A DNA stretch of 14,075 nt, from assembly GCA_964370845.1 (NCBI GenBank), contig CAYJLB010000059.1, positions 1-14,075 on the forward strand, read 5' to 3'. The stretch is from CAYJLB01 sp964370845. GTDB taxonomy: Bacteria; Bacillota; Clostridia; Oscillospirales; Ruminococcaceae. Of the stretch, positions 1-7,024 are shown one piece after another (within the stretch, counting starts at the first letter, position 1; the number at the start of each line of letters is the position of its first letter). The translations under genes were made by a program, and so were the position numbers. Below the pieces are notes generated by a model, which saw nothing but the letters and a program-made list of their open reading frames with translations, searched no databases and was not told where the DNA came from.

Positions 1-53
1 GTTCCGCCCCATATATAGTCCTTATATGCGGGTTTTAATTTTAATATTGACAT
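1..53 (-). CDS. manA: Mannose-6-phosphate isomerase, class I, N-terminal fragment (cut by window edge)
   Basis: Only the first 17 codons lie in the window, translating to MSILKLKPAYKDYIWGG. This matches the characteristic start of class I (zinc-dependent, cupin-fold) mannose-6-phosphate isomerases, which open with a KLKPxxKDYIWGG block. The ATG is at 53-51 on the minus strand, with a strong GGAGG ribosome binding site at 65-61 and a 7-base spacer. Family knowledge: the enzyme interconverts mannose-6-phosphate and fructose-6-phosphate in the cytoplasm. It is the last visible gene of the mannoside operon, 24 bases after the HPr-like gene. It supplies the step needed to feed the mannose-6-P released by the upstream GH38 enzyme into glycolysis. 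The rest of the gene is outside the window, so completeness cannot be judged. Confidence 0.8.
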   Translation of the reverse strand, partial: MSILKLKPAYKDYIWGG

Positions 54-60
54 GTATTTT

Positions 61-65
61 CCTCC
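61..65 (-). promoter_or_regulatory. Ribosome binding site of manA
   Basis: The minus strand reads GGAGG seven bases before the ATG at 53-51. It is a closer match to the anti-Shine-Dalgarno sequence than the AAAGGA sites used by the other genes here, and it fixes the start of the truncated manA gene. Confidence 0.7.
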
Positions 66-77
66 AAAAATCTAAAT

Positions 78-302
78 TTAAGCTACAAACAGCGAAATTT
101 TATCTTCAATATCCGCTGTGCAATTATAAATTTTCACTTCTAAAGGTTTGGATAAATCAAGGCTAAGTAAACCCATAATTGACTTAGCATCAATAATATA
201 TCGACCAGAAATTATGTCAACATCACTTTCAAACATTGTAACTGTTGCTACAAACTTTTGAACGTCCGCTATTGTGGATAATTTTATCATAAAAGTTTTC
301 AT
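78..302 (-). CDS. Small HPr-like protein lacking the phosphorylatable histidine
   Basis: A 74-residue protein with HPr-like size and layout. Residues 38-50 (DAKSIMGLLSLDL) closely match the helix around regulatory Ser46 of Gram-positive HPr (KSIMGVMSLG), placing Ser41 at the HPr kinase site. There is no His15 loop and no histidine anywhere, so it cannot carry phosphate from Enzyme I as a normal HPr does. Similar small HPr-family proteins occur in Clostridia. By analogy with Bacillus Crh, an HPr paralogue with a changed His15, a regulatory rather than transfer role is plausible, but this is inference. It follows EI after a hairpin and precedes manA, in the same direction. The start ATG at 302-300 is preceded by a GAAAGGA ribosome binding site. 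Confidence 0.7.
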   Translation of the reverse strand: MKTFMIKLSTIADVQKFVATVTMFESDVDIISGRYIIDAKSIMGLLSLDLSKPLEVKIYNCTADIEDKISLFVA

Positions 303-337
303 AAAAATTTTCCTTTCTCATTTTAGCACACTATTAA

Positions 338-365
338 TAAAAGAGCAAATAGTTTTGCTCTTTTA
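338..365 (-). terminator. Perfect 12-bp hairpin after the EI gene
   Basis: Positions 338-349 and 354-365 form a perfect 12-bp stem (TAAAAGAGCAAA) with a four-base loop, directly after the EI stop codon. Read on the minus strand, the descending arm ends in CTCTTTTA followed by TTAATAG, so the T-run is short and partly inside the stem. Read on the plus strand the tail is richer in T, but no plus-strand gene ends here. It is probably a partial terminator or mRNA 3'-end stabiliser that lowers expression of the HPr-like gene and manA relative to EI. Confidence 0.6.
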
Positions 366-377
366 TATTTATATTTT

Positions 378-1991
378 TTATTCTAAGTTACAAATCACTT
401 GTCTTACTTGCAAAATTGCCGACGGAGACACTGATAATTCTTCAATTCCGTAATGGACAAATTTTTCAGTTAATTCAATATCGCTCCCTAGCTCTCCGCA
501 AATTCCTGCCCAAATATTATGTTTTTGTGCAGTTTTCCCAATAATTTCTATCATTTTTAAAACTGCTGGGTGATGAGGGTCATAGAATTTTTCAAGCTTT
601 TGATTTTGCCTATCAATTGCAAGTGTGTATTGTGTCAAATCGTTAGTTCCAATGCTGAAAAAGTCAACTAATTCCGCTAAATCATCTGCAATCATTACAG
701 CAGCTGGAGTTTCAATCATTACACCAAATTCAAACTCTCCAAAAGGAATATTTTGCTTTTTTAGTTCAGTTTTAATTTCTTCAATGATTTCTTTAACTTT
801 TTTTACTTCCCAAACTGAAACTATCATAGGCACCATAATTGAAATTTTCCCGTAATAACTTGCTCTAATCAAGGCTCTAAGCTGTGTTTTGAACATTTCT
901 TCATCATTTAAACAAATTCTAACCGCTCTATATCCTAAAGCAGGATTTTCTTCTTTTTCAAGGTTGAAATAATCAATTTGCTTGTCCGCACCAATGTCCA
1001 TCGTTCTAATAATAACTTTTTTTCCAGCCATCATTTGGGCAGCTTGTTTGTACACTGAAAACTGTAATTCTTCGCTTGGATAGTCGCTTTGTTCTAAGTA
1101 TAAAAACTCACTTCTAAAAAGTCCAATTCCCTCAGCATCGTTTTGTAAAGCCAAACCAATATCACCGATAGAGCCGATGTTTGCGTAAACGTTGATTTTT
1201 TTGCCCGATTTTGTTTGTGTTGGTTTGCCTTTGTATTCCAAGAGCAATTCTTTGCGAAGTTTTTCACTTTCAGCTATTTTTTTAGCTTGTGCAATTTCAT
1301 CTTCTGTGGGTTCAATGATAAAATTTCCATTCATTCCGTTTACAATTGCAGTTTTTCCGCTTACTCCTTGAGGTACATCAACTCCAACAATCGCTGGAAT
1401 TGACATAGTTCTTGAAAGAATTGCTGTATGGGAATTTGTAGAGCCTTTTCTTGTCACAAAGGCTAAAATTTTACTCTTGTCCATTTGCACAGTTTCGCTC
1501 GGAGTTAAGTCGTCAGCTACAACAATACACACTTCAGAAAAATTAAGTCCGCTGTCTGATTTTCCTAAAAGTACATTTATTAATCTACTTGAAATGTCTT
1601 TCACATCAGCAGCACGCTCTTTCATATAATCATCGTCCATTGAGGCAAATGTATTAGCAAAGTTGTCAGAAGTCACTGCTACTGCATATTCGGCATTGAC
1701 TTTTTGGCTTTCGATAATATTTATAATTGAGTCAACATAATCATCATCTTCCAGCATCATTTTGTGAATATCAAAAAGTAGAGCATTGGACTCGCCAACT
1801 TGTTTTACAGCAATTTCGTATAAATTTTCAAGTTGTTTCATAGCTTTTTCTTGGGCAATTGTAAACCTATTTTTTTCAGCTTCAACATCTTCAATATGCT
1901 CACGTCTTACTGCATCATTTTTTTGTTCAAGCTCGTGAATTTTTCCAATTGCAATACCTTTTGAAGCTACACTTCCGTGATATTTTTCCAT
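378..1991 (-). CDS. ptsI: PTS Enzyme I (phosphoenolpyruvate-protein phosphotransferase)
   Basis: Cytoplasmic enzyme that moves phosphate from phosphoenolpyruvate to HPr. The 537-residue protein has the full family layout. An N-terminal HPr-binding region is followed by the swivelling phosphohistidine domain with GSTNSHTAILSR (active His188). Next comes the C-terminal PEP-binding barrel, with GLFRSEFLYL (290-299), a conserved arginine in VIIRTMDIGADK, FFSIGTNDLTQYTLAIDR (444-461) and the catalytic cysteine in GICGELGSD (Cys498). It is somewhat shorter than the usual 570 or so residues, but every catalytic block is present. The gene lies 42 bases after HPr with its own AAAGGA site. The order permease, hydrolase, HPr, EI shows that the phosphorelay is co-transcribed with one transport system. 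Whether it is the cell's only EI or a second copy cannot be told from here. Confidence 0.95.
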   Translation of the reverse strand: MEKYHGSVASKGIAIGKIHELEQKNDAVRREHIEDVEAEKNRFTIAQEKAMKQLENLYEIAVKQVGESNALLFDIHKMMLEDDDYVDSIINIIESQKVNAEYAVAVTSDNFANTFASMDDDYMKERAADVKDISSRLINVLLGKSDSGLNFSEVCIVVADDLTPSETVQMDKSKILAFVTRKGSTNSHTAILSRTMSIPAIVGVDVPQGVSGKTAIVNGMNGNFIIEPTEDEIAQAKKIAESEKLRKELLLEYKGKPTQTKSGKKINVYANIGSIGDIGLALQNDAEGIGLFRSEFLYLEQSDYPSEELQFSVYKQAAQMMAGKKVIIRTMDIGADKQIDYFNLEKEENPALGYRAVRICLNDEEMFKTQLRALIRASYYGKISIMVPMIVSVWEVKKVKEIIEEIKTELKKQNIPFGEFEFGVMIETPAAVMIADDLAELVDFFSIGTNDLTQYTLAIDRQNQKLEKFYDPHHPAVLKMIEIIGKTAQKHNIWAGICGELGSDIELTEKFVHYGIEELSVSPSAILQVRQVICNLE

Positions 1992-2033
1992 AAAATCATT
2001 CCTTTCTTAATAAATATAAGTTAGGTTTTGTTC

Positions 2034-2291
2034 TTATAGATTTTCTTCCATAAATGATTTCATCGCTTCAAAAGCAGTGTCCTCGTCCGCTCCATCAACT
2101 GTGATTTTTACAGTTTGACCATTTTTAATTCCCATAGCCATAATAGCCATTAATTTAGTAGCATCAGTAGTTTTTCCGTTTGCCTCAATTGTAATTTTGC
2201 TCTCATATTTTTTTGCTTCTTTTGCAAAAATTCCAGCTGGTCTTACGTGCATCCCTTGTTCGTCTTTTATAATATATTCAAATGTTTTCAT
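2034..2291 (-). CDS. ptsH: HPr phosphocarrier protein with His15 but no Ser46
   Basis: An 85-residue HPr that accepts phosphate from EI and passes it to the EIIA domain. The active-site loop reads GMHVRPAG with His15 and Arg17 in the canonical places. The helix that in Gram-positive HPr reads KSIMGVMSLG is here TKLMAIMAMG. In the same register, with NGKT at 38-41 in both proteins, position 46 is Lys instead of the Ser phosphorylated by HPr kinase. This HPr should therefore transfer phosphate but not act as the CcpA co-effector (inference). It lies 26 bases downstream of the alpha-mannosidase and 42 bases upstream of EI, within the operon, behind a GAAAGGA ribosome binding site. Confidence 0.93.
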   Translation of the reverse strand: MKTFEYIIKDEQGMHVRPAGIFAKEAKKYESKITIEANGKTTDATKLMAIMAMGIKNGQTVKITVDGADEDTAFEAMKSFMEENL

Positions 2292-2317
2292 AGTTTTTAT
2301 CCTTTCAATATCTCAAT

Positions 2318-4891
2318 TTATTTTAATAAATAAGTTTTAACAACATCTTTTGTTAAGACAATTTTTTGTGTGTTTGAAATTTTATCTTCATTTAGATTAG
2401 TTTCATAGCTTACGTTTAATCCTGTTAAAACTGGCTCTGAAACATCAATTGAACTTTGATAAGCTCTTAAAATATAACCGTCATTATTTTCAGCTTTTTT
2501 AAGAACACTCAAAACAAAATCTTCATTTTCAATGTTCAAAAGGCTTAAATTATAAGGTGCAATAAATGAAACTTCATTCAATTTCATCGCATTGTAAGGC
2601 ATTTTGTTATAACAAACAAGTGGAGTTAAATATTCTTTTACATCTTTTGCTAAATTTTTGCTATTAGGAATTAATGCTAAATCAAAAGTGTAATTTCCAA
2701 TCATTTGTGAGTCAGGTGTTTCTAAACTAATTCCAGAAGGTCTACCTGGACGGCGGAATAAATTATCTTTTCCTAATAAGCCAACTCCACGAAGTAAAGT
2801 TACTGCAATAGTTGAAAAATCTTCCCCAATAAGTTCAAATTCTCTTACTGAATTAGTTGCAACTGCTAAACCGATTTCGTTTTCTGTTGCAACATAAGAA
2901 AGCATTGGATAGATTGAATCAGGACGTTCGTCCCATTTTTCTTTTTCCCAAACTTCCATAGCGCTGTCTACTACAGGGCGTTTGATTGAGCCAAATTGGT
3001 TGTCGGAAATTGAGAAGTTTGTAGCAATTCCGTTTGGCACTAAAAGCCTTACTCTATGGTCTTTAACTTTATTGTCAATTTGAGCTTTTATGTCTATAAT
3101 CTTTGAATTTTTGTAAAGTGTAACAGTTAATTTTACTCCAAATTCTCCGTCACTAACTTTAGCTTTTCTGCTATCTAAATCTTTAGGGACACTCATTTTG
3201 AAAGCTGAAACAATAACAGTTTTATCACCAAAATTTTCTATTGAAACATCAGCTTTTGCATTTTCCGAAGTTAAAATAAAATCATCTTCAAGAGGAGAAA
3301 AGTCGTATTCATCTCCATCATCGCTTCCGTCCTCGATAGTTAAAACATTTTTGTATACTTGGCCAGAAATTTTGTCAGTAATATTTAAACTTCCGTTTTC
3401 ATTTGTAGTAATTGAAAAGAATTCATTTTCTGCAATTTCAACTTTTTTGCTTTCTAAAACTGTAACATTTCCTTCTTTTTCTTTAATCAAGAAAGTTTTG
3501 TAACCCATTGACGGAATTTCATCAACTAAAGTAATATAATACCTTACAAATGGATCATAATCGCCATAATGAACGATTTGACGGTCAATTAAACCTGCGT
3601 CAACAATTTCAGTTTTTGTAACTTTAAAGTCATATTTTTTGCCATTTTCATCAACTAAATCGAAATTTTTCATCTTAGTGATAATTTGGGTATCAATAAC
3701 TTTTTTACGGTTATAAGGAAGTAAATTGAACACTGTTACTTTATCAAGAGCAATTTCACAACTCATAGCATCAGTGATTTTTCTCTTGTAATATTTAATC
3801 AACTCGTCAACTTTATCTTCCGCAAGGAAAAATCTATTTTCGATTTGTTTATGAACTTTATCACTACAGCAACAGCCTATGGAATCGTGTGCGTGATTTT
3901 TCATGATTTCTTTCCATATTTTTTCAATTAAACCATGTTCATATGAAAATCCTAAACTATGAGCAATAGAAGCCAGTGGCTCTAAAATATTTGTAATTTT
4001 ATTTTCAATTCTTGTGTTATAAGCCTTTAAATCTGCCCTTGTGGAGAAAATACTTCTGTGAACTCTCATATATTTTCCGTCTAAAAGTTCGCCTTTAATA
4101 GTATCAATATTTTCAACTTTTTCTAATTTCTCAAAAATATTTTCATATCTTGACAAAAAGAATTCTTTTTCAGGGTAAATTTCTTTTAAAGTTTTCATAA
4201 CTTCATAAATATTTTGTTGAATAGGCATTTGGTCATGTCCGTTTGGAAGGGCAATTTCTTCATTGACTGCACCTCTATCTAAAACAGGCATATATTTGCT
4301 CATTCTTTTCTCTAATGCTTCTTTTTCTACAGGAAGATATTTTCCAATTGCATATCCTAAAGGAAGTAAATGAACTAAAACTCGTCCGCCACTTTCACCT
4401 TCCCAGTAAAAATTTTGTTTGTTAGTTCCGTGACGTTCCGAACTTCCACGCCAGAAAATTGAACGTGTAATTCCAAAACCATTAAGAATTTGCGGCATTT
4501 TTTCACTTTGACCAAAAGAGTCAGGGAGATAACCAATCATCATCGGGTCGCCAAATTCCTTGCTGTCTTTTATCCCATAAAGCAAGTTTCTAACTACAGA
4601 TTCTCCACCAACAACCATTTCGTCAGTTTGCGTGTACCAAGGTCCAATGATAAGTTTTCCTTTTTTTGCAAGCGCCTCAACTCTAGCTCTATTTTCAGGT
4701 TTAACTTCAAAATAATCTTCCAAAATTGCAGTTTGCCCATCAAGCATATAATAAGGATAGTCATCATCTTCTTCAAGGCGTGTCATTATTTCTTCCATAT
4801 TATTAACAAGTAAAATTCTTGATTCTTCTGTTGTAAAATACCATTCTCTATCCCAGTGCATATGTGGTATAACATGTACATTTTTAGCCAT
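2318..4891 (-). CDS. mngB: GH38 alpha-mannosidase, MngB-like
   Basis: An 857-residue cytoplasmic glycoside hydrolase of family 38, close in size to E. coli MngB (about 877). It has no signal peptide. The N-terminal motif PHMHWDREW provides the zinc ligands His12 and Asp14. GYLPDSFGQ contains the expected nucleophile/zinc ligand Asp124. KNHAHDSIGC (332-340) provides the third conserved histidine cluster. The C-terminal half is the beta-rich mannosidase domain. In the MngA/MngB pathway this enzyme hydrolyses 2-O-(6-phospho-alpha-mannosyl)-glycerate to mannose-6-P and glycerate. Its place between a PTS permease and manA supports a phosphorylated alpha-mannoside substrate, but the aglycone is not proven. 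The start ATG is preceded by GAAAGGA, and the gene is separated from the permease by 61 bases containing a hairpin. Confidence 0.9.
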   Translation of the reverse strand: MAKNVHVIPHMHWDREWYFTTEESRILLVNNMEEIMTRLEEDDDYPYYMLDGQTAILEDYFEVKPENRARVEALAKKGKLIIGPWYTQTDEMVVGGESVVRNLLYGIKDSKEFGDPMMIGYLPDSFGQSEKMPQILNGFGITRSIFWRGSSERHGTNKQNFYWEGESGGRVLVHLLPLGYAIGKYLPVEKEALEKRMSKYMPVLDRGAVNEEIALPNGHDQMPIQQNIYEVMKTLKEIYPEKEFFLSRYENIFEKLEKVENIDTIKGELLDGKYMRVHRSIFSTRADLKAYNTRIENKITNILEPLASIAHSLGFSYEHGLIEKIWKEIMKNHAHDSIGCCCSDKVHKQIENRFFLAEDKVDELIKYYKRKITDAMSCEIALDKVTVFNLLPYNRKKVIDTQIITKMKNFDLVDENGKKYDFKVTKTEIVDAGLIDRQIVHYGDYDPFVRYYITLVDEIPSMGYKTFLIKEKEGNVTVLESKKVEIAENEFFSITTNENGSLNITDKISGQVYKNVLTIEDGSDDGDEYDFSPLEDDFILTSENAKADVSIENFGDKTVIVSAFKMSVPKDLDSRKAKVSDGEFGVKLTVTLYKNSKIIDIKAQIDNKVKDHRVRLLVPNGIATNFSISDNQFGSIKRPVVDSAMEVWEKEKWDERPDSIYPMLSYVATENEIGLAVATNSVREFELIGEDFSTIAVTLLRGVGLLGKDNLFRRPGRPSGISLETPDSQMIGNYTFDLALIPNSKNLAKDVKEYLTPLVCYNKMPYNAMKLNEVSFIAPYNLSLLNIENEDFVLSVLKKAENNDGYILRAYQSSIDVSEPVLTGLNVSYETNLNEDKISNTQKIVLTKDVVKTYLLK

Positions 4892-4917
4892 ATGATTTTC
4901 CTTTCATAATAGTAGAT

Positions 4918-4938
4918 GGAACGCATATGATGCGTTCC
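4918..4938 (-). other. Intercistronic hairpin between permease and mannosidase genes
   Basis: GGAACGCAT (4918-4926) and ATGCGTTCC (4930-4938) form a perfect 9-bp stem with a three-base loop. There is no T-run on either strand, so it is not a classical terminator. It lies downstream of the permease stop codon and about 12 bases before the ribosome binding site of the mannosidase. It could protect or mark a processing point in the mRNA, or be a protein-binding palindrome. Confidence 0.55.
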
Positions 4939-4952
4939 CTACATATGTTATA

Positions 4953-6875
4953 TTATTTATTTGTTGCGTAAATTTCTTGATGTCTGCCTTTTTTCATCAT
5001 AAATACTAGCATAATTGTTGAGATAATTGCTCCAAATACAGCTGCTAACAACCAAACCGCTGCACTCATAAATGGATTTAATGTTGAAGTTGATGTGTCA
5101 AGTAGGAACATTGAGAAAATTCCAGCACCAGGTACATTTAGCCCCATATTTGTCCAAGCAATAATCATACCGCAAATTGCTGAACCTGTGCAAAGTGATA
5201 AAATTACTTTAAGTGGATGTTTCATCATAAATGGAATTGCACCTTCTGTAATTCCTCCAAGTGCTAGTAACCAAGTAGTTTTTCCAGCTTCTCTTTCTTC
5301 TTGTGTGTAGTATTTTTTAGCAACAAGTGTTGTCATTGTAATTGCAAAACCTGAAACCATTTTTACTGACGCGAAAATTGCGTAAGGAAGTAAAACATTT
5401 TCATCAAGTGCTGCTACTGAGAAAGCATAAGCTGCTTTATTTACAGGACCACCAAGGTCAAATGATGTCATAATTCCGATTACAGCGCCAAGTAATAGTA
5501 CGTTTGCACCTTGTAAACCGCGTAGGAAGTCGAATAATGCTGTATTAATCCAAGCGATAGGTTCACCAATGATAAAGAACATTATTGAACCGATTAAAAC
5601 TGTACTTACGATAGGGTAAATAAAGAAACTAATGAACCCAGAAAATGCGCCTTTTGCTGGAAGATATTTTTTCATATAACGAACTATATAACCAGCGAGC
5701 AAACCGCCAAGCATACCGGCTAAAAATCCACCGCCGACCATATTTGCGGCAAGACCTGCTGCGAAACCAGCACAAAGAGCAGTTTTTTCTGAAATTGCAT
5801 AAGCCATATATGCTGCCATAACAGGGACTAATAATGTACCAAGTAGTCCACCTGATAATAAACGGAAATTGTTAAGCCATGAGCCTGCTTCGTTGTATAA
5901 ATCTTGTAAACCAAATTGTTGAGTAATTAAAACTGCAAGTGCTAAAATCATACCGCCAGCAACTACTAAAGGAACCATATGAGAAATACCTGTCATAACT
6001 GCTTGTTTAATTTCTTGTCCAATTTTCATTTTTCCCTCGGAGGAATCGTTTGCAACATATTCACCTTTTTGGAAATTTTCAGCTTTTTCAAGTGCGCGTT
6101 TAATAATAGATTTAGCATCTTTTAATGGTTCAGCAACTTGAGTTTGTGTAATTGGTAAGTGGCTAAAACGGTCAGCCTCTTTAACTGCAACACCAACTGA
6201 GAAAATTGCTGCATCTGCATTTTTAAGTAGTTCGGAAGTGTGTCTATCTTCAATTCCGTTTGCACCTTGTTTTTCAACGTAAACTTTTACACCAAGCTCT
6301 TTACCAGCTTTTACAAGTGCTTCCGCTGCCATATAAGTATGCGCAATCCCTGAAGGACAAGCGGTTACAGCTACAATTGTTTTAGTATATTCAATTTCAG
6401 TAGTATTATCCTCAGCTTTTTCAAAGTCAAGGTTTGTATATAATTCTTTAGCAGTTTTTGAGCCAAAAAGTCTTGCAGCATAGTCATCATCGCTCATTTT
6501 AGTCATTAAAGTTGCAAGTATGTCAAGGTGAGTGCTTCCACTTTCGCTTTTTGGAATTGCAAGCATAATAATATTTTTCACTTCGTTGTCAGGGTCGATA
6601 CTTTCCCAGTCAGAAACTACATCACGAGTAGTCATAACAACAAAAGCAGCTTCTTTAACGCAATCAGATTTACCATGAGGTATTGCAAGTCCGTTCTCAA
6701 TACCTGTTTCAGAAATTTCTTCTCTTTCGTAAATAGATTTTGCGAATTCCTCTTTAGAAGTAATTTTCCCGTTTTTGTAAAGTACGTCAACAAGCTCTTT
6801 AATAATATCCGCTTTTTTACTTAGTGAGCTGTTTAAGATAATCATGTTTTCATTTGTTAGATTTGACAATTTCAT
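4953..6875 (-). CDS. mngA: PTS fructose-family permease, EIIABC, MngA-like
   Basis: A 640-residue three-domain permease in A-B-C order, as in E. coli MngA. The EIIA domain (about 1-150) carries the phosphorylated His67 in GLAIPHGKSD. The EIIB domain (about 165-265) carries the phosphorylated Cys173 in VTACPSGIAHTY. The EIIC membrane domain (about 285-632) has many hydrophobic segments, the conserved GGPVNKAAYAF block and the GITEGAIPF signature (541-549). It imports a sugar while phosphorylating it at C6. Specificity within this family (fructose, mannosylglycerate and others) cannot be read from motifs alone. The adjacent GH38 mannosidase and manA favour an alpha-mannoside such as mannosylglycerate. 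It is the first gene of the operon, with a GAAGGGA ribosome binding site and a promoter region following the rpiR terminator. Confidence 0.9.
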   Translation of the reverse strand: MKLSNLTNENMIILNSSLSKKADIIKELVDVLYKNGKITSKEEFAKSIYEREEISETGIENGLAIPHGKSDCVKEAAFVVMTTRDVVSDWESIDPDNEVKNIIMLAIPKSESGSTHLDILATLMTKMSDDDYAARLFGSKTAKELYTNLDFEKAEDNTTEIEYTKTIVAVTACPSGIAHTYMAAEALVKAGKELGVKVYVEKQGANGIEDRHTSELLKNADAAIFSVGVAVKEADRFSHLPITQTQVAEPLKDAKSIIKRALEKAENFQKGEYVANDSSEGKMKIGQEIKQAVMTGISHMVPLVVAGGMILALAVLITQQFGLQDLYNEAGSWLNNFRLLSGGLLGTLLVPVMAAYMAYAISEKTALCAGFAAGLAANMVGGGFLAGMLGGLLAGYIVRYMKKYLPAKGAFSGFISFFIYPIVSTVLIGSIMFFIIGEPIAWINTALFDFLRGLQGANVLLLGAVIGIMTSFDLGGPVNKAAYAFSVAALDENVLLPYAIFASVKMVSGFAITMTTLVAKKYYTQEEREAGKTTWLLALGGITEGAIPFMMKHPLKVILSLCTGSAICGMIIAWTNMGLNVPGAGIFSMFLLDTSTSTLNPFMSAAVWLLAAVFGAIISTIMLVFMMKKGRHQEIYATNK

Positions 6876-6911
6876 TTAAATGACCATTCCCTTCAAAAAT
6901 ATTGTAGCTTT

Positions 6912-6917
6912 ATTATA
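6912..6917 (-). promoter_or_regulatory. Candidate -10 box of the mannoside PTS operon
   Basis: The minus strand carries a perfect TATAAT at 6917-6912, 37 bases before the permease ATG. No good -35 hexamer lies 16-18 bases upstream; the best is TAAATT. This suggests a promoter that needs an activator or is weak unless derepressed. The repeated TGTGAA elements just upstream are candidate regulator sites. Confidence 0.5.
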
Positions 6918-6946
6918 CCGTATATTTTAAAGAAAATTTAATTAGT

Positions 6947-7013
6947 GATATAAATTCACAGTAAAATAAAAAAATGTGAAAATATACACCAAATTTAGCG
7001 TATATTATTCACA
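6947..7013. repeat. Three copies of a TGTGAAWWWATA element, possible RpiR operators
   Basis: Three related elements lie upstream of the permease promoter. The minus-strand copy at 7013-7000 reads TGTGAATAATATAC. The plus-strand copy at 6975-6987 reads TGTGAAAATATAC. The minus-strand copy at 6960-6947 reads TGTGAATTTATATC. The first two face each other and form the rpiR terminator stem; the third continues to TCAC, giving GTGA/TCAC symmetry at 6945-6959. They may serve both as terminator arms and as regulator binding sites. The assignment to the RpiR protein is inference from position. Confidence 0.4.
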
Positions 7014-7017
7014 TTTT
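6971..7017 (-). terminator. Rho-independent terminator of the rpiR-type gene
   Basis: On the minus strand, AAAATGTGAATAATATAC (7017-7000) pairs with GTATATTTTCACATTT (6987-6972), with one bulge and a short AT-rich loop, and is followed by a run of seven T's. It starts eight bases after the regulator stop codon. It separates regulator transcription from the permease operon, which therefore needs its own promoter. Confidence 0.75.
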
Positions 7018-7024
7018 AATCTTT

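Noticed and set aside
625..855. Plus-strand open frame inside the EI gene
   Set aside because: It lies wholly opposite the conserved PEP-binding domain of EI, has no ribosome binding site and no family-like sequence.
3198..3503. Plus-strand open frame of about 100 codons opposite the alpha-mannosidase
   Set aside because: Ser- and Phe-rich translation typical of the antisense of an AT-rich gene; the minus-strand frame has all GH38 motifs.
4490..4813. Plus-strand open frame opposite the N-terminal catalytic part of the mannosidase
   Set aside because: Overlaps the nucleophile region of GH38 and shows no recognisable domain.
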